A stretch of DNA of 64,000 nt from Candidatus Tachikawaea gelatinosa. GTDB taxonomy: Bacteria > Pseudomonadota > Gammaproteobacteria > Enterobacterales > Enterobacteriaceae. Under the pieces are notes generated by a model. The model had not been told where the DNA came from. It saw nothing but the letters and a program-made list of their open reading frames with translations, and searched no databases. Location of the stretch: assembly GCF_000828815.1 (NCBI RefSeq), contig NZ_AP014521.1, positions 94,001 to 158,000 on the forward strand. The letters are read 5' to 3'. Shown here one piece after another: positions 38,915-49,348 of the stretch (its first letter is position 1; each line of letters opens with the position of its first letter). Position numbers and translations under genes: made by a program.

Positions 38915-39637
38915 ATGCAAAACATTTCTATGCGAGATATGTTAAAAACGGGTGTACATTTTGGGCATAAAGCTCGATATTGGAACCCGAAAATGAAACC
39001 TTTTATTTTTGGTGTTCGTAACAAAGTACATATTATTAACCTTGAAAAAACTATGCCTATGTTTTACGAAGCTCTAATAGAATTAAAAAAAATTGCTGCT
39101 CGTCAAGGAAAAATTTTATTCGTTGGAACAAAAAATTCAGCAAGTGAAACAATTAAAAAAACAGCAATTGCTTGTAATCAATTTTTTGTTAACCATCGTT
39201 GGTTAGGTGGTATGTTAACTAACTGGAAAACTGTTCGTCAGTCTATTAAACGTTTAAAAGATTTAGAAATACAATCGCAAGATGGTACTTTTGAAAAGTT
39301 AACAAAAAAAGAAGCTCTAATTCGTCAAAGAGAACTATCTAAATTAGAAAATAGTTTAGGTGGAATAAAAAACATGGGTGGGTTACCAGACGCATTATTT
39401 GTTATCGATACTGCTCATGAAAGCATTGCAGTAAAAGAAGCTAATCACTTAGGAATCACTATTTTTGCAGTAGTTGATACAAATGCGAATCCAGATAATA
39501 TTGATTATGTTATTCCTGGTAATGATGACGCAATTCGAGCAATACGATTGTATCTTTCAGCTATTTCATTTGCCATATGTAAAGGACAAGAAAAAAATTT
39601 AACCAATGTTTTTGAAAAAGATTTATTAGACAATTAA
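38915..39637 (+). CDS. rpsB: 30S ribosomal protein uS2
   Basis: Small-subunit protein of 240 residues (E. coli 241), needed for translation initiation. [42 protein letters not shown] and PDALFVIDT are conserved. An AAGAGAGA Shine-Dalgarno region precedes the ATG. It heads the long plus-strand run down to tilS. In E. coli uS2 represses rpsB-tsf through the leader; a leader of up to 250 bases is available here. Confidence 0.97.
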   Translation: MQNISMRDMLKTGVHFGHKARYWNPKMKPFIFGVRNKVHIINLEKTMPMFYEALIELKKIAARQGKILFVGTKNSASETIKKTAIACNQFFVNHRWLGGMLTNWKTVRQSIKRLKDLEIQSQDGTFEKLTKKEALIRQRELSKLENSLGGIKNMGGLPDALFVIDTAHESIAVKEANHLGITIFAVVDTNANPDNIDYVIPGNDDAIRAIRLYLSAISFAICKGQEKNLTNVFEKDLLDN

Positions 39638-39658
39638 AAGATGATTATCGATTATCTT
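39638..39658 (+). promoter_or_regulatory. Hairpin between rpsB and tsf
   Basis: AAGATGAT (39638-39645) and ATTATCTT (39651-39658) pair over eight positions with one G-T wobble and a five-base loop, directly after the rpsB stop. It could act as an attenuator setting the S2 to EF-Ts ratio; no long T-run follows. Confidence 0.5.
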
Positions 39659-39720
39659 AGTCTTATATTATATATTATAAAGAAAAATATTTTTTGTTAT
39701 GTTAGGTTTAGGAAAAAAGA

Positions 39721-40530
39721 ATGAAAAACATTACTTCTTTAATTAAAGAATTAAGAAAAAGAACAGGCGCAAAAATTGTAGATTGCAAACAAGCGTTAAT
39801 TAAATCTAATAGAAATATTGAAGAAGCAATAATTTTTATGCGTAAATCTGGATATATTAAATCAGAAAAAAAATCAATTAAATCCACTAAAGAAGGTTGT
39901 ATTTTTTTAAAAATTGATGATACTTATCGTAATGGTATAGTTTTAGAAATTAATTGTGAAACGGATTTTGTTGCAAAAAACTCTGATTTTCTTACTTTCG
40001 GAAACAAAGTATTAAACACTGCATTTATTAAAAAAATTTATGATATCGAGATTCTAAAAAAAACTTTTAAAGATGAATGTTCTTTTTTGACTAACAAAAT
40101 CGATGAAAATATTCAAATTCGTCGTATTAGTTTTTTACAAAATAATTTAATTAATTGTTATTTACATAGAAATCGTATTGGAGTACTAATTGCAGGAAAT
40201 AATATTGAAAAAAAATTGTTAAAAAAAATTGCAATGCATATTGCAGCAAATAAACCAGAATATATTAAATCAGAAGATATTCCAGAAACATTAATAAAAA
40301 ATGAACATGATATTCAATTAGATCTTGCGATGCGCACAGCAAAAACTACTGATATTGCAAAAAAAATTGTTGCTGGTAGAATAAAAAAGTTTATTGATAG
40401 TATTTCTTTATTAAATCAACCATTCATAATGGATTCAAGCAAAACAATTTCTCAAATTTTACAATCAAAACAATCAGAAGTAACAAAATTTATACGTTTT
40501 GAGTTAGGTGAAAAAATTAAAACTTTTTAA
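39721..40530 (+). CDS. tsf: Translation elongation factor Ts
   Basis: Guanine-nucleotide exchange factor for EF-Tu, 269 residues against 283 in E. coli. The N-terminal LIKELRKRTGAKIVDCKQAL, the TDFVAKN motif that inserts into EF-Tu, and MHIAANKPEYI are present. The last 15 or so residues of E. coli EF-Ts are absent, outside the core contact. It follows rpsB in the usual operon after 83 bases. Confidence 0.96.
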   Translation: MKNITSLIKELRKRTGAKIVDCKQALIKSNRNIEEAIIFMRKSGYIKSEKKSIKSTKEGCIFLKIDDTYRNGIVLEINCETDFVAKNSDFLTFGNKVLNTAFIKKIYDIEILKKTFKDECSFLTNKIDENIQIRRISFLQNNLINCYLHRNRIGVLIAGNNIEKKLLKKIAMHIAANKPEYIKSEDIPETLIKNEHDIQLDLAMRTAKTTDIAKKIVAGRIKKFIDSISLLNQPFIMDSSKTISQILQSKQSEVTKFIRFELGEKIKTF

Positions 40531-40555
40531 AAATCATCTTTACTATAAAACACAC

Positions 40556-40580
40556 GAACCGTCGTTTAGAAAGGCGGTTC
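40556..40580 (+). terminator. Hairpin between tsf and pyrH
   Basis: GAACCGTC (40556-40563) pairs with GGCGGTTC (40573-40580), eight pairs including one G-T, with a nine-base loop. It lies 25 bases after the tsf stop. TAGATAATC follows rather than a T-run, so it may cap the rpsB-tsf mRNA 3' end or attenuate read-through into pyrH. Confidence 0.55.
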
Positions 40581-40649
40581 TAGATAATCAGTAAAAATAT
40601 AAAATTTTTACAAAAAATTTTATACAATATATTTGGAAAATCATAAATA

Positions 40650-41381
40650 ATGAAAACTCTTTCTTCCCAACTAATTTATAAAAGAATTATTTTAAAAATT
40701 AGTGGAGAATTGTTAACAGGAAATCAAAATTTTGGAATTGATGTTACAATTTTAAAAAATTTAGCACAAGATATAAAAAAAATAGTAAAATTAGGAGTTG
40801 AAATAAGTATAGTAATTGGTGGGGGAAACTTATTTCGTGGAGAATCTTTAGAAAAAAATGGCATAAAACGTGTTTTTGGTGACCATATCGGCATGTTATC
40901 AACTCTTATAAATGGATTAGCTATTTATGATATATTTAACGCGTATGATATTAATGTTTTTTTAATGTCTGCTATACCATATAATAACGTTTGTGAAACT
41001 TATAACTGTATAAAAGCAATAAAACTATTAAATGATAAAAATGTATTAGTTCTTTCTGGTGGCATTGGAAATCCGTTTTTTACTACTGATTCAACAGCAT
41101 GTTTACGTGCAATTGAACTGGAAGCTGACGTTGTAATAAAAGCTACAAAAGTCGATGGAGTTTTTTCTAACGATCCAGTAAAAAAAAAATCTAATACGTT
41201 TTTTTATAAAAAACTAAGTTATCAAAAAGCATTAGATTTAAATTTAAAAGTTATGGATTTAACAGCTTTCATATTAGCACGTGATTATTGTATGCCTATA
41301 ATTATTTTTAATATGTATAAACCAGAAGTATTATACAAAATATTAATAGGAGAAAAAGAAGGAACTTTGATCACCAATTAA
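40650..41381 (+). CDS. pyrH: Uridylate kinase
   Basis: Hexameric UMP kinase of the amino-acid kinase fold, 243 residues (E. coli 241). ILKISGELL at the start, the GGGNLFRGE glycine loop, TDSTACLRAIELEAD and a C-terminal KEGTLI are conserved. It supplies UDP for nucleotide and envelope synthesis. It lies in the rpsB-tsf-pyrH-frr order as in E. coli. Confidence 0.96.
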   Translation: MKTLSSQLIYKRIILKISGELLTGNQNFGIDVTILKNLAQDIKKIVKLGVEISIVIGGGNLFRGESLEKNGIKRVFGDHIGMLSTLINGLAIYDIFNAYDINVFLMSAIPYNNVCETYNCIKAIKLLNDKNVLVLSGGIGNPFFTTDSTACLRAIELEADVVIKATKVDGVFSNDPVKKKSNTFFYKKLSYQKALDLNLKVMDLTAFILARDYCMPIIIFNMYKPEVLYKILIGEKEGTLITN

Positions 41382-41452
41382 AAAAAATTAAGATATTATA
41401 TAAATTATTTTAAAAATTTTTAATATAAAATTTAAAAAGAGCATATATCGTT

Positions 41453-42010
41453 ATGATCGAAAATATAAACAAGAAAAATGAAGAAAAAATGAAAAGCTGT
41501 CTGAATAATTTAAAAAAAAAATTAAATAAAATTAGAACAGGAAGAGCGTCAACATCGTTAATTGAAGATTTAGTTGTAGATTATTATGGTGTTCCAACAT
41601 TTTTATATAAAATTGCAAATATTAGCGTAGAAAGTTCACATATACTTAAAATTAATATTTTTGATCATTCAATTATTTCTAAAATTGAAAAAGCGATTTC
41701 TTTATCTAATTTAGGCATTACCCCTAATATTAAAGGTAACGAAATTCGTCTAATTCTACCTTCTTTAACTGAAGAACGTAGAAAAAATTTAATTAAAATT
41801 ATTCGTAATGAAGGAGAAAATAGTCGTATTGCTATACGAAACGTTAGAAGAGATGCTAATGAACAAGTAAAAAAATTATTAAAAAACAAATTAATTACTG
41901 AAGATAAAGAAAAAAAATTACAGGAAAATATTCAAAAACAAACAAACGATAATATCAAAAAAATTAGTTTTATTTTATCAGAAAAAGAAAAAGAACTAAT
42001 GAATTTTTAA
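41453..42010 (+). CDS. frr: Ribosome recycling factor
   Basis: Splits post-termination ribosomes with EF-G, 185 residues, the E. coli length. KIRTGRAS, VDYYGVPT, LTEERRKNLIK and NVRRDANEQVKKL are diagnostic. It follows pyrH after 71 bases and precedes dxr by 30. Complete. Confidence 0.96.
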   Translation: MIENINKKNEEKMKSCLNNLKKKLNKIRTGRASTSLIEDLVVDYYGVPTFLYKIANISVESSHILKINIFDHSIISKIEKAISLSNLGITPNIKGNEIRLILPSLTEERRKNLIKIIRNEGENSRIAIRNVRRDANEQVKKLLKNKLITEDKEKKLQENIQKQTNDNIKKISFILSEKEKELMNF

Positions 42011-42040
42011 TAAAAATATAATAAGTGCCTTCATAAAAAC

Positions 42041-43243
42041 ATGAAGAAAATAACTATACTAGGATCTACTGGATCTATTGGAAGACAAACTCTTGCTGTT
42101 ATAAGAAAAAACCTCCAAACGTATCAAGTAATAGCATTAGTTGCAGGAAAAAATATATCTTTACTTACAAAACAATGTCAAGAATTTAAACCTACATATG
42201 CTGCTGTTTTGGATAAAAATCTTGCTGAAATTTTACGTAAAAATTTTAAAGAATTAAAACTAAAAACTGAGGTTTTTTTTGGTATTAAAAATTTTTGTAA
42301 ATTAGCAGCTTTAAATGAAATTGATCAAGTAATGTCAGCAATTGTTGGTTTTGCAGGTTTACTGCCAACTTTATCAGCTATTCGAGCTGGAAAAACAATA
42401 TTATTAGCAAATAAAGAATCATTAATTACCTGTGGAAAGTTATTTATTAATGAAGCAAAAATACACAATGCAAGATTATTACCAGTAGATAGTGAACATA
42501 ATGCAATTTTTCAAAGCTTACCTTTTGTTCTGCAGTCCTCTTTATATAATATGAATTTAAAACTGCATGGAATAAATTCAATTATTCTAACAGGATCAGG
42601 AGGCCCCTTTCGTACTTTACCATTAAAAAAACTATCTTCTGTAACAGCAAATCAGGCATTTAAACACCCTAACTGGTTAATGGGAAAAAAAAATTCTATA
42701 GATTCAGCAACAATGATGAACAAAGGTTTCGAATATATTGGAGCATGCTTTTTATTTAATGCTAATATAAATCAAGTAGAGATTTTGATACATCCAGAAT
42801 CCATTATTCATTCTATGGTTAGATATTGTGATGGTAGTATTTTAGCTCAACTTAGTGAAACTAATATGGAAATACCAATTGCTCATGCAATGGCTTGGCC
42901 AAATCGTATTTCTACAAAATTATTACCTTTAGATTTCACAAAAATTAGCTCATTAAACTTTGAAAAACCTGATTTTAAAAGATATCCATGTTTGAAAATC
43001 GCTTTAAATGCTTATTTATATGGTCAATCTGCTATTATTTCTTTAAATGCTGCCAATGAAATTGCAGTTGAATCTTTTATTAAAAATAAAATTAAATTTA
43101 CGGATATTGCTATTATTATTTCAAATATTCTTAATACCATTAATTTTAAAGAACCTTCTACTATAGAAGAAATTATAGAAATTGATCTTATTATTAGAAA
43201 AAAAACTATAGAAATAGTAAATCAGTTGAATAAAAGTTATTAA
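42041..43243 (+). CDS. dxr: 1-deoxy-D-xylulose 5-phosphate reductoisomerase
   Basis: Second enzyme of the MEP isoprenoid pathway, 400 residues (E. coli 398). GSTGSIG (8-14) binds NADPH, ANKES and DSEHNAIFQ contribute the metal and substrate site, and GKKNSIDSATMMNKG is the flexible active-site loop. Followed by uppS and cdsA as in E. coli. It provides precursors for the lipid carrier made by UppS. Confidence 0.95.
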   Translation: MKKITILGSTGSIGRQTLAVIRKNLQTYQVIALVAGKNISLLTKQCQEFKPTYAAVLDKNLAEILRKNFKELKLKTEVFFGIKNFCKLAALNEIDQVMSAIVGFAGLLPTLSAIRAGKTILLANKESLITCGKLFINEAKIHNARLLPVDSEHNAIFQSLPFVLQSSLYNMNLKLHGINSIILTGSGGPFRTLPLKKLSSVTANQAFKHPNWLMGKKNSIDSATMMNKGFEYIGACFLFNANINQVEILIHPESIIHSMVRYCDGSILAQLSETNMEIPIAHAMAWPNRISTKLLPLDFTKISSLNFEKPDFKRYPCLKIALNAYLYGQSAIISLNAANEIAVESFIKNKIKFTDIAIIISNILNTINFKEPSTIEEIIEIDLIIRKKTIEIVNQLNKSY

Positions 43244-43346
43244 ATTTATATTTTTTATAAATTATTATATAATAATTAACGGTTTTTAAAAAATTTTACA
43301 AAAATGTAAAAAACATATATAGCACTTTCATTAAAAAATATGTAAC

Positions 43347-44075
43347 ATGTTATCTGATAATTTAAATAATACAAAAAAAATTCCACGTCATATTGCCATC
43401 ATCATGGATGGAAATGGCCGATGGGCAATGAATCAAAAAAAAACACGCTTTTATGGACATAAAGCTGGAATAAAATCAGTACGCAGGGCAATAAATTTTG
43501 CGATTAAAAATAATATTTATGTCTTGACATTATATGCTTTTAGCAGCGAAAATTGGTCTCGTTCAATAAAAGAAGTTAATTCTTTAATAAAGTTGTTGTT
43601 TTCTACATTAGAACGTGAATTAGATCACTTAAATAAATATAATATTTGTTTAAAAGTTATAGGTGATATCAGTAAATTTGATATACAAATACAAGAATGC
43701 ATAAAAAAGGCTGAACGATTAACTCAATACAATAAAGGTTTATTATTAAATATTGCTGTAAATTACGGAGGACGATGGGATATTTTACAAGGAATAAAGA
43801 AAATAATCTATCAAGTACAAAAAGGAAATATCAATCCAGAAAAGATTACTGAAGAAAGTTTAAATTCTTTTTTCTCTTTAAGAAAAATTGTTCCGGTTGA
43901 TTTAGTCATCAGAACAGGAGGAGAGTTTCGTATAAGTAATTTTTTATTATGGCAAATTGCTTATGCAGAATTTTGGTTTACTGATGTACTCTGGCCAGAT
44001 TTTAACGAATATATTTTTAAAAAAGCACTATATGCGTTCTCTTTAAGAGAGAGAAAATATGGCGGTAATATCTAA
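43347..44075 (+). CDS. uppS: Undecaprenyl diphosphate synthase
   Basis: cis-Prenyltransferase making the C55 carrier for peptidoglycan, 242 residues. IMDGNGRWA contains the catalytic aspartate (D21); YAFSSENW, VNYGGRWDI and RTGGEFRISNFLLWQ are conserved. It retains wall synthesis together with DapD and DapF. It lies 103 bases after dxr and 33 before the cdsA start. Confidence 0.95.
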   Translation: MLSDNLNNTKKIPRHIAIIMDGNGRWAMNQKKTRFYGHKAGIKSVRRAINFAIKNNIYVLTLYAFSSENWSRSIKEVNSLIKLLFSTLERELDHLNKYNICLKVIGDISKFDIQIQECIKKAERLTQYNKGLLLNIAVNYGGRWDILQGIKKIIYQVQKGNINPEKITEESLNSFFSLRKIVPVDLVIRTGGEFRISNFLLWQIAYAEFWFTDVLWPDFNEYIFKKALYAFSLRERKYGGNI

Positions 44076-44108
44076 ACAATTAAAGTCACAAAGTTATTGG
44101 AGATTATT

Positions 44109-44957
44109 TTGACAAAATCACGTATTTTTACTGCGTTAGCTTTAACTCCAATAATATTGTATATAATGTACTTTACACCTTATTTTTTCGTTTCAATGGT
44201 TTTTTTATTTTATATAATAGCAGTTTTTGAATGGATAAAATTAATACAAGTAAATCATTTAACTAAAAAAATAACATTATTAATGTTAGATATTTTTCTT
44301 TTTGTATTAATAGCTTTTTTACTACTAAATAGCAATTTAAAGATTTTTTATATACAATTTTTATTTATTGTAATGTTTTTTTGGTTATTTTTTTTAGTAT
44401 ATTTAGTTGTTTTTTATCCATATTCTATACACTTTTTAAAGAAATCATATTTAGCTAAAAATTTTTTTGGTTGTCTTATTATCATTCCTTTATTTATAAG
44501 CATCATAAAACTTCGTTTTTTACATTATGAATATGATAATTTTTTTGGATTTTGGAAGTTGTTTTTTATTTTTTCATTAGTATGGGCTACAGATTCGGGT
44601 GCATATTTTTTTGGAAAATTTTTTGGGAAACATAGCTTCTTTAAAAGAATATCACCAAAAAAAACTTTAGAGGGATTTATAGGGGGAATAATATCTTCAA
44701 TATTTATAATGTACTCTTTTGTTTACGTTTTTCCATTTTCAATAAATTTTTTAAAATTTCCTATTTTTTATGCAATTGTTATTGCATTTTTTTCAACTTT
44801 AGGTGATCTTATCGAAAGTATGTTTAAAAGAGAAGCTCAAATAAAAGATAGTGGAAAAATTTTTCCAGGGCATGGTGGAGTTTTAGATCGTATTGATAGC
44901 TTAACTCTTTCCGTTCCTTTTTTTACTTGTTTGACTTTTTTTAATGAAAGCTTTTAA
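44109..44957 (+). CDS. cdsA: Phosphatidate cytidylyltransferase CdsA (TTG start)
   Basis: Inner-membrane enzyme that makes CDP-diacylglycerol, 282 residues with about eight hydrophobic segments. The family signature near the C-terminus is complete: MFKRE, KDSG, PGHGG and DRIDS. I chose TTG at 44109, which has GGAG (44099-44102) at normal spacing and aligns with the E. coli N-terminus; an in-frame TTG at 44097 overlaps that Shine-Dalgarno sequence. rseP, next in E. coli, is missing; 229 A/T-rich bases lead to bamA with no recognisable fragment of it. Confidence 0.92.
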   Translation: MTKSRIFTALALTPIILYIMYFTPYFFVSMVFLFYIIAVFEWIKLIQVNHLTKKITLLMLDIFLFVLIAFLLLNSNLKIFYIQFLFIVMFFWLFFLVYLVVFYPYSIHFLKKSYLAKNFFGCLIIIPLFISIIKLRFLHYEYDNFFGFWKLFFIFSLVWATDSGAYFFGKFFGKHSFFKRISPKKTLEGFIGGIISSIFIMYSFVYVFPFSINFLKFPIFYAIVIAFFSTLGDLIESMFKREAQIKDSGKIFPGHGGVLDRIDSLTLSVPFFTCLTFFNESF

Positions 44958-45186
44958 AATATATAGTGTATTTTTTGTTTTTTAAAAATAAAACATTATG
45001 TATTTTTTAAAAAATAATTTTCTAAATTATTTTTTTAAACATTATTTATCTTATCAAGATAATACATTTATAGAACATGGATTATTTATAGATAATATAT
45101 TTAATTTATTTACTTATCTTAACAGGAACTACTTTTATAATGCATTTTTTAACAAAAAAAATAAACTATAAAAGTATAAAAAAATT

Positions 45187-47619
45187 ATGTTAATAAAAAA
45201 ATTTTTAATGACTTTACTACTATTTTTTACAAGTAGTTATAGTTACTCGTTTGATACATTTGTAGTAAAAAACATTAATTTTAATGGTTTACAAAGAGTA
45301 TCAAAAAATTCTGCTCTTACATATTCAGCAATAAATATAGGTGATAAAATAGATCAAAAAAAAATAAAAAGTATTATTCATCATTTATATTCTACAAAAA
45401 TTTTTGAAAATATTAGCGTATCCCGTGATAAAAAAAATTTAGTTATTAATGTAAAAGAAAAACCAATAATTTATGATATTGTTTTTTCAGGAAATAAACT
45501 TATTAAGAGTGATGTTTTGAAAACAAATCTTGTAAAAATAGGTTTAAATAATGGTGAAATATTAGATCGTAGCTTGTTATTTTCTTTTAAAACATATTTA
45601 AAAAATTTTTACCATAACCAAGGGAAATATGGTACAAATATAACAACGAAAATTGATTTATTACCTTTTAATTACGCTAAAATAACATTTAATTTTAATG
45701 AAGGAATATCTGCAAAAATAAAAAATATAAAAATATTAGGAAATTCTCGGTATAATGTTAACGATTTAATTCCTTTGCTTAATATTTATCATCCTAAGTT
45801 TTCATTCAGAAATATTTTAGCTAACAATGATTATAATAAGCAAAAATTAGCAGACGCTTTAGAAAATTTACGTAATTTTTATTTGAACAATGGATATATT
45901 AAATTTAAAGTTAAATCTGTTAGAGTACGTTTAAGTTCAAATAAAAAAGAAGCATATATTACCATTAATATTCATGAAGGTGATCGTTATAAAGTTGTTA
46001 GTTTTAAAACAAATAATGATCTCATAAAAAATGAATTAATGAACAGTAAACAATTTCAAAAAGACTTTATTAACCAATATTACAATCAAGAAAATATTAT
46101 TAATTTTCAAAAAAAAATAAAAGATACTTTAGATCAATTAAATTACCCTAATCCAAAAATCAATATTAATTCTACAATCAATGATTCCAAAAAAAATATT
46201 GATTTATACTTAGATGTGGATTTAAGAAATAAATATAAAGTACATAGAATATCTTTTAAGGGTAATTACTTATCACAAGATTCTGTATTAAGAAGAGAAA
46301 TACAACAAAAAGAAGGAGACTATCTAAAAAATAAATTAATTCAACAAGGTGAAACGTCTTTAAAAAACACCGGTTATTTTGAAACAGTCAATACAATAGT
46401 AAAAAAAGCAAATAAAAGTAATGATTCAGTAGATATCATATATCAAGTAAAAGAAAAAAAAACTGGTTTATTTAATCTTGGATTAGGTTATAGTAAAGGA
46501 CAAGGTGTTAATTTTGAATTAAATATTTTAAAAGATAACATTTTTGGATCAGGAAACTTAATAAGTTTTGTTGGAACAAAAGATAGCAATCAAAAATATG
46601 GAGAATTTTTGTTTAAAAAAAACGGCTCTATTTTTTCTAAAAATTTTAATATTGAAAACCGAATTTTTTATAATACTTTTCAAGGAAATCATAAAACTTT
46701 TATTGATTACGAAAAAGATAGTTATGGTGCAAATATAAATTTAAACATGCCAGTTTTTAATAACACTCAACAAATAAATATTGGTTTAGATTATTTACAT
46801 AATCATTTAAAAAGTATTAGTTTTCAAGTTCCTATGTGGTATTATTTACAGACGTTTAGACATCTTAATCCTGATGAGAAAGCTCCTGAACTAATCACAA
46901 AAGATTTTTTAATAAATTATGGTTGGCATGTTAACATGCTTGATAATAAATTTTTACCTAATTCTGGTTCTGAAATTGGATTAGATGGTAAAATTACTTT
47001 ACCATATTCAGATAATAAATTTCACAAAGTAGAATTAAATTTTAAAAATTATCTTCCATTGAACAAAAAAAATGAATGGATATTATTTAATCATGGACAT
47101 GTCGGATATGGTTACGGATTTCAAAAAAAATTCATGCCATTTTATGAAAATTTTTATATTGGAGGATTTAAAACAATTCGAGGTTTCCGTACTAATTCAT
47201 TAGGACCTAAAGGTGTCTACTTTCGTAAAACACCTGGTTGTACAAACGAAAAAAACAAAGATAGTGCTTTTTGTTTGACTAAAAATGCTGTAGGCGGTAA
47301 CGCTGTATTTTCAAATAGCTTTGAATTAATATTTCCTACTCCTTTTCTTTCTAATCAAGATCTTTATCCTTTACGTACTTCATTATTTGTAGATTTTGGA
47401 ACTATATGGGATACTCAATGGGTTAATACAAAAACAGCTAAAGACGCTCAAATACCAAACTATAATAATGAGTATAAAAAAGTTCGTTGTTCAGCTGGAA
47501 TTGCAATAACATGGATTTCTCCTATCGGACCTTTATCTATGTCTTATGCTAAACCTATAAAATATTATGAAGATGATGCAATAGAGAATTTTCAACTAAC
47601 CCTTGGCAAAACATGGTAA
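45187..47619 (+). CDS. bamA: Outer-membrane assembly factor BamA
   Basis: Central barrel of the BAM complex, 810 residues (E. coli 810). A signal peptide of about 21 residues precedes FDTFVVKNINFNGLQRV, the first POTRA; five POTRA repeats reach about residue 420, followed by the barrel with the IRGF loop motif (TIRGFRTN) and a terminal GKTW. Full length with all POTRAs is notable in a reduced genome and implies working outer-membrane assembly, with OmpA as one visible client. skp, its chaperone partner, follows directly. Confidence 0.95.
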   Translation: MLIKKFLMTLLLFFTSSYSYSFDTFVVKNINFNGLQRVSKNSALTYSAINIGDKIDQKKIKSIIHHLYSTKIFENISVSRDKKNLVINVKEKPIIYDIVFSGNKLIKSDVLKTNLVKIGLNNGEILDRSLLFSFKTYLKNFYHNQGKYGTNITTKIDLLPFNYAKITFNFNEGISAKIKNIKILGNSRYNVNDLIPLLNIYHPKFSFRNILANNDYNKQKLADALENLRNFYLNNGYIKFKVKSVRVRLSSNKKEAYITINIHEGDRYKVVSFKTNNDLIKNELMNSKQFQKDFINQYYNQENIINFQKKIKDTLDQLNYPNPKININSTINDSKKNIDLYLDVDLRNKYKVHRISFKGNYLSQDSVLRREIQQKEGDYLKNKLIQQGETSLKNTGYFETVNTIVKKANKSNDSVDIIYQVKEKKTGLFNLGLGYSKGQGVNFELNILKDNIFGSGNLISFVGTKDSNQKYGEFLFKKNGSIFSKNFNIENRIFYNTFQGNHKTFIDYEKDSYGANINLNMPVFNNTQQINIGLDYLHNHLKSISFQVPMWYYLQTFRHLNPDEKAPELITKDFLINYGWHVNMLDNKFLPNSGSEIGLDGKITLPYSDNKFHKVELNFKNYLPLNKKNEWILFNHGHVGYGYGFQKKFMPFYENFYIGGFKTIRGFRTNSLGPKGVYFRKTPGCTNEKNKDSAFCLTKNAVGGNAVFSNSFELIFPTPFLSNQDLYPLRTSLFVDFGTIWDTQWVNTKTAKDAQIPNYNNEYKKVRCSAGIAITWISPIGPLSMSYAKPIKYYEDDAIENFQLTLGKTW

Positions 47620-47662
47620 AAATTTATTATAAATAAATTATAAATTTTATAGGACACTAGCA

Positions 47663-48163
47663 ATGAAAAAAAAGTTTTGTATGATTAGCATTATTTGTTT
47701 TTTATTTTTTTCAAAGATCTCTATCGCAAGCAATAAAATAGTGGTTATAAATATGTTAAAAGTTTTTCAAAATATTCCACAACGTGTTATTGCAGATAAA
47801 AAGATAAAAAATGAATTTAAAAATCGGTTTAATGAACTTAATAAACAAGAAAAAATTTTACAAAAAAAAATGCATGATTTGGAACGCGAAAAACTTATTT
47901 TAAATAGAAAAGAACGTCAAAAAATAGAAGAAAATATTAATGAAGAACGTAAAGTATTTGCTTCTAATGTACAAAACTTTATTAATGATAATCATATACG
48001 TCAAATGGAAGAACAAAGCAAAATATTAATAGATATTCAAAAAATCGTAAAAAAAATAGCACAAGTTAATCATTATCAAACAATATTTGATATAAACTCT
48101 ATAGTTTATTCATCTAACATGAAAGACATAACACAAGACGTGATTAAAAAAGCGACTAAATAA
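47663..48163 (+). CDS. skp: Periplasmic chaperone Skp (OmpH)
   Basis: Trimeric jellyfish-like holdase for outer-membrane proteins in transit, 166 residues (E. coli 161). Signal peptide about 1-22 (cleavage after SIA), then a small beta core (KIVVINMLKVFQNIP) and a long charged helical hairpin from about 55 to 130. The TAGGACAC Shine-Dalgarno region is strong. Only two bases separate it from lpxD. The helical part is weakly conserved; position and architecture make the call. Confidence 0.9.
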   Translation: MKKKFCMISIICFLFFSKISIASNKIVVINMLKVFQNIPQRVIADKKIKNEFKNRFNELNKQEKILQKKMHDLEREKLILNRKERQKIEENINEERKVFASNVQNFINDNHIRQMEEQSKILIDIQKIVKKIAQVNHYQTIFDINSIVYSSNMKDITQDVIKKATK

Positions 48164-48165
48164 AT

Positions 48166-49185
48166 ATGTCATCAATTAGGATTTATGACTTAGCAAAAAA
48201 AATAAAGGCAAAAATATATGGTGATAGGAATACTTTAATTTGTGGAATATCTTCTATACGTTCAGCTAAATCAGGTCATATAACTTTTTTTACAAAGAAT
48301 ACTGATAAAAATCAGTTAGATCATTGTCAAGCATCAGCAATTATTCTAGATCAAAAATATTTAAAATTTTGTAAAAAAACAGCATTAGTAGTAAAAAACA
48401 CTGATTTAGCTTATGTATATATAGCAAATTTTTTTAAAGAAAAATGTAAATCTGTTGCATGTTTATCTTCTACTGCAAATATTCATGCAACAGTAAAAAT
48501 TGGAAAAAATGTTACAATTGGAAGTAATACAGTTATTGAATCTAATTCAAGAATCTTTGACAATGTTAATATAAGTCCAAATTGTTTTATTGGAAAAAAT
48601 AGTGTTTTAGGAAAAAACACGTTTTTATGTGCTAACGTTGTTATTGAGTCAGACACTATTGTTGGTAACAATTGTTATATACAAGCTAATACTGTTATTG
48701 GTTCTGACGGTTTTGGTTACGTGCAAGATAATAATCGTTGGGTCAAAATCCCTCATTTAGGACATGTAAATATTGGTAATGATGTTGAAATTGGTTCTTG
48801 TACAACAATTGATCGAGGAACATTTGATAACACGATCATTGGTAATAATGTAATCATTGATAACCAATGTCATATCGCTCATAATGTTATTATTGGCAAA
48901 CATACTGCTATTGCAGGCGGTGTAATAATAGCAGGTAGCACAAAAATAGGTATAAATTGCAAAATTGCTGGTGGTGTTGTTATTAATGGACACATTAATA
49001 TATGTGATCAGGCAATTATTACAGGTATGACTATGGTTATGCGTTCAATAAAAAAAGCTGGTATATACTCTTCTGGAATACCAGCACAAAAAAATAAGAA
49101 TTGGAGAAAAAATACAGTTATATTAATGAATATTAATGATTTATATAAAAAAATAAAATCTTTAATATATATACAAAAGAACTAA
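48166..49185 (+). CDS. lpxD: UDP-3-O-(3-hydroxyacyl)glucosamine N-acyltransferase LpxD
   Basis: Third step of lipid A synthesis, 339 residues (E. coli 341). An N-terminal uridine-binding domain (about 1-100) is followed by a left-handed beta-helix of hexapeptides (about 105-290). The catalytic pair H236 and H239 lies in NQCHIAHN, and the GSDGFGY loop near 179-185 is conserved. The start follows skp after two bases. The next gene, fabZ, is 186 bases away. Confidence 0.95.
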   Translation: MSSIRIYDLAKKIKAKIYGDRNTLICGISSIRSAKSGHITFFTKNTDKNQLDHCQASAIILDQKYLKFCKKTALVVKNTDLAYVYIANFFKEKCKSVACLSSTANIHATVKIGKNVTIGSNTVIESNSRIFDNVNISPNCFIGKNSVLGKNTFLCANVVIESDTIVGNNCYIQANTVIGSDGFGYVQDNNRWVKIPHLGHVNIGNDVEIGSCTTIDRGTFDNTIIGNNVIIDNQCHIAHNVIIGKHTAIAGGVIIAGSTKIGINCKIAGGVVINGHINICDQAIITGMTMVMRSIKKAGIYSSGIPAQKNKNWRKNTVILMNINDLYKKIKSLIYIQKN

Positions 49186-49348
49186 TTTGTTATATGAAAC
49201 AAGTTTTTTTTTAAAAAAGTACAAATAATTAATTCTTATTAAAAATTCTATTAGCGTTCTTTCTAAAGAAAAATTAAAATTTATTATACTTCAATTGTCT
49301 ATATATGAACGTTCAAAAGTAAAAAATTTATTTAATAATTCCGTTATA

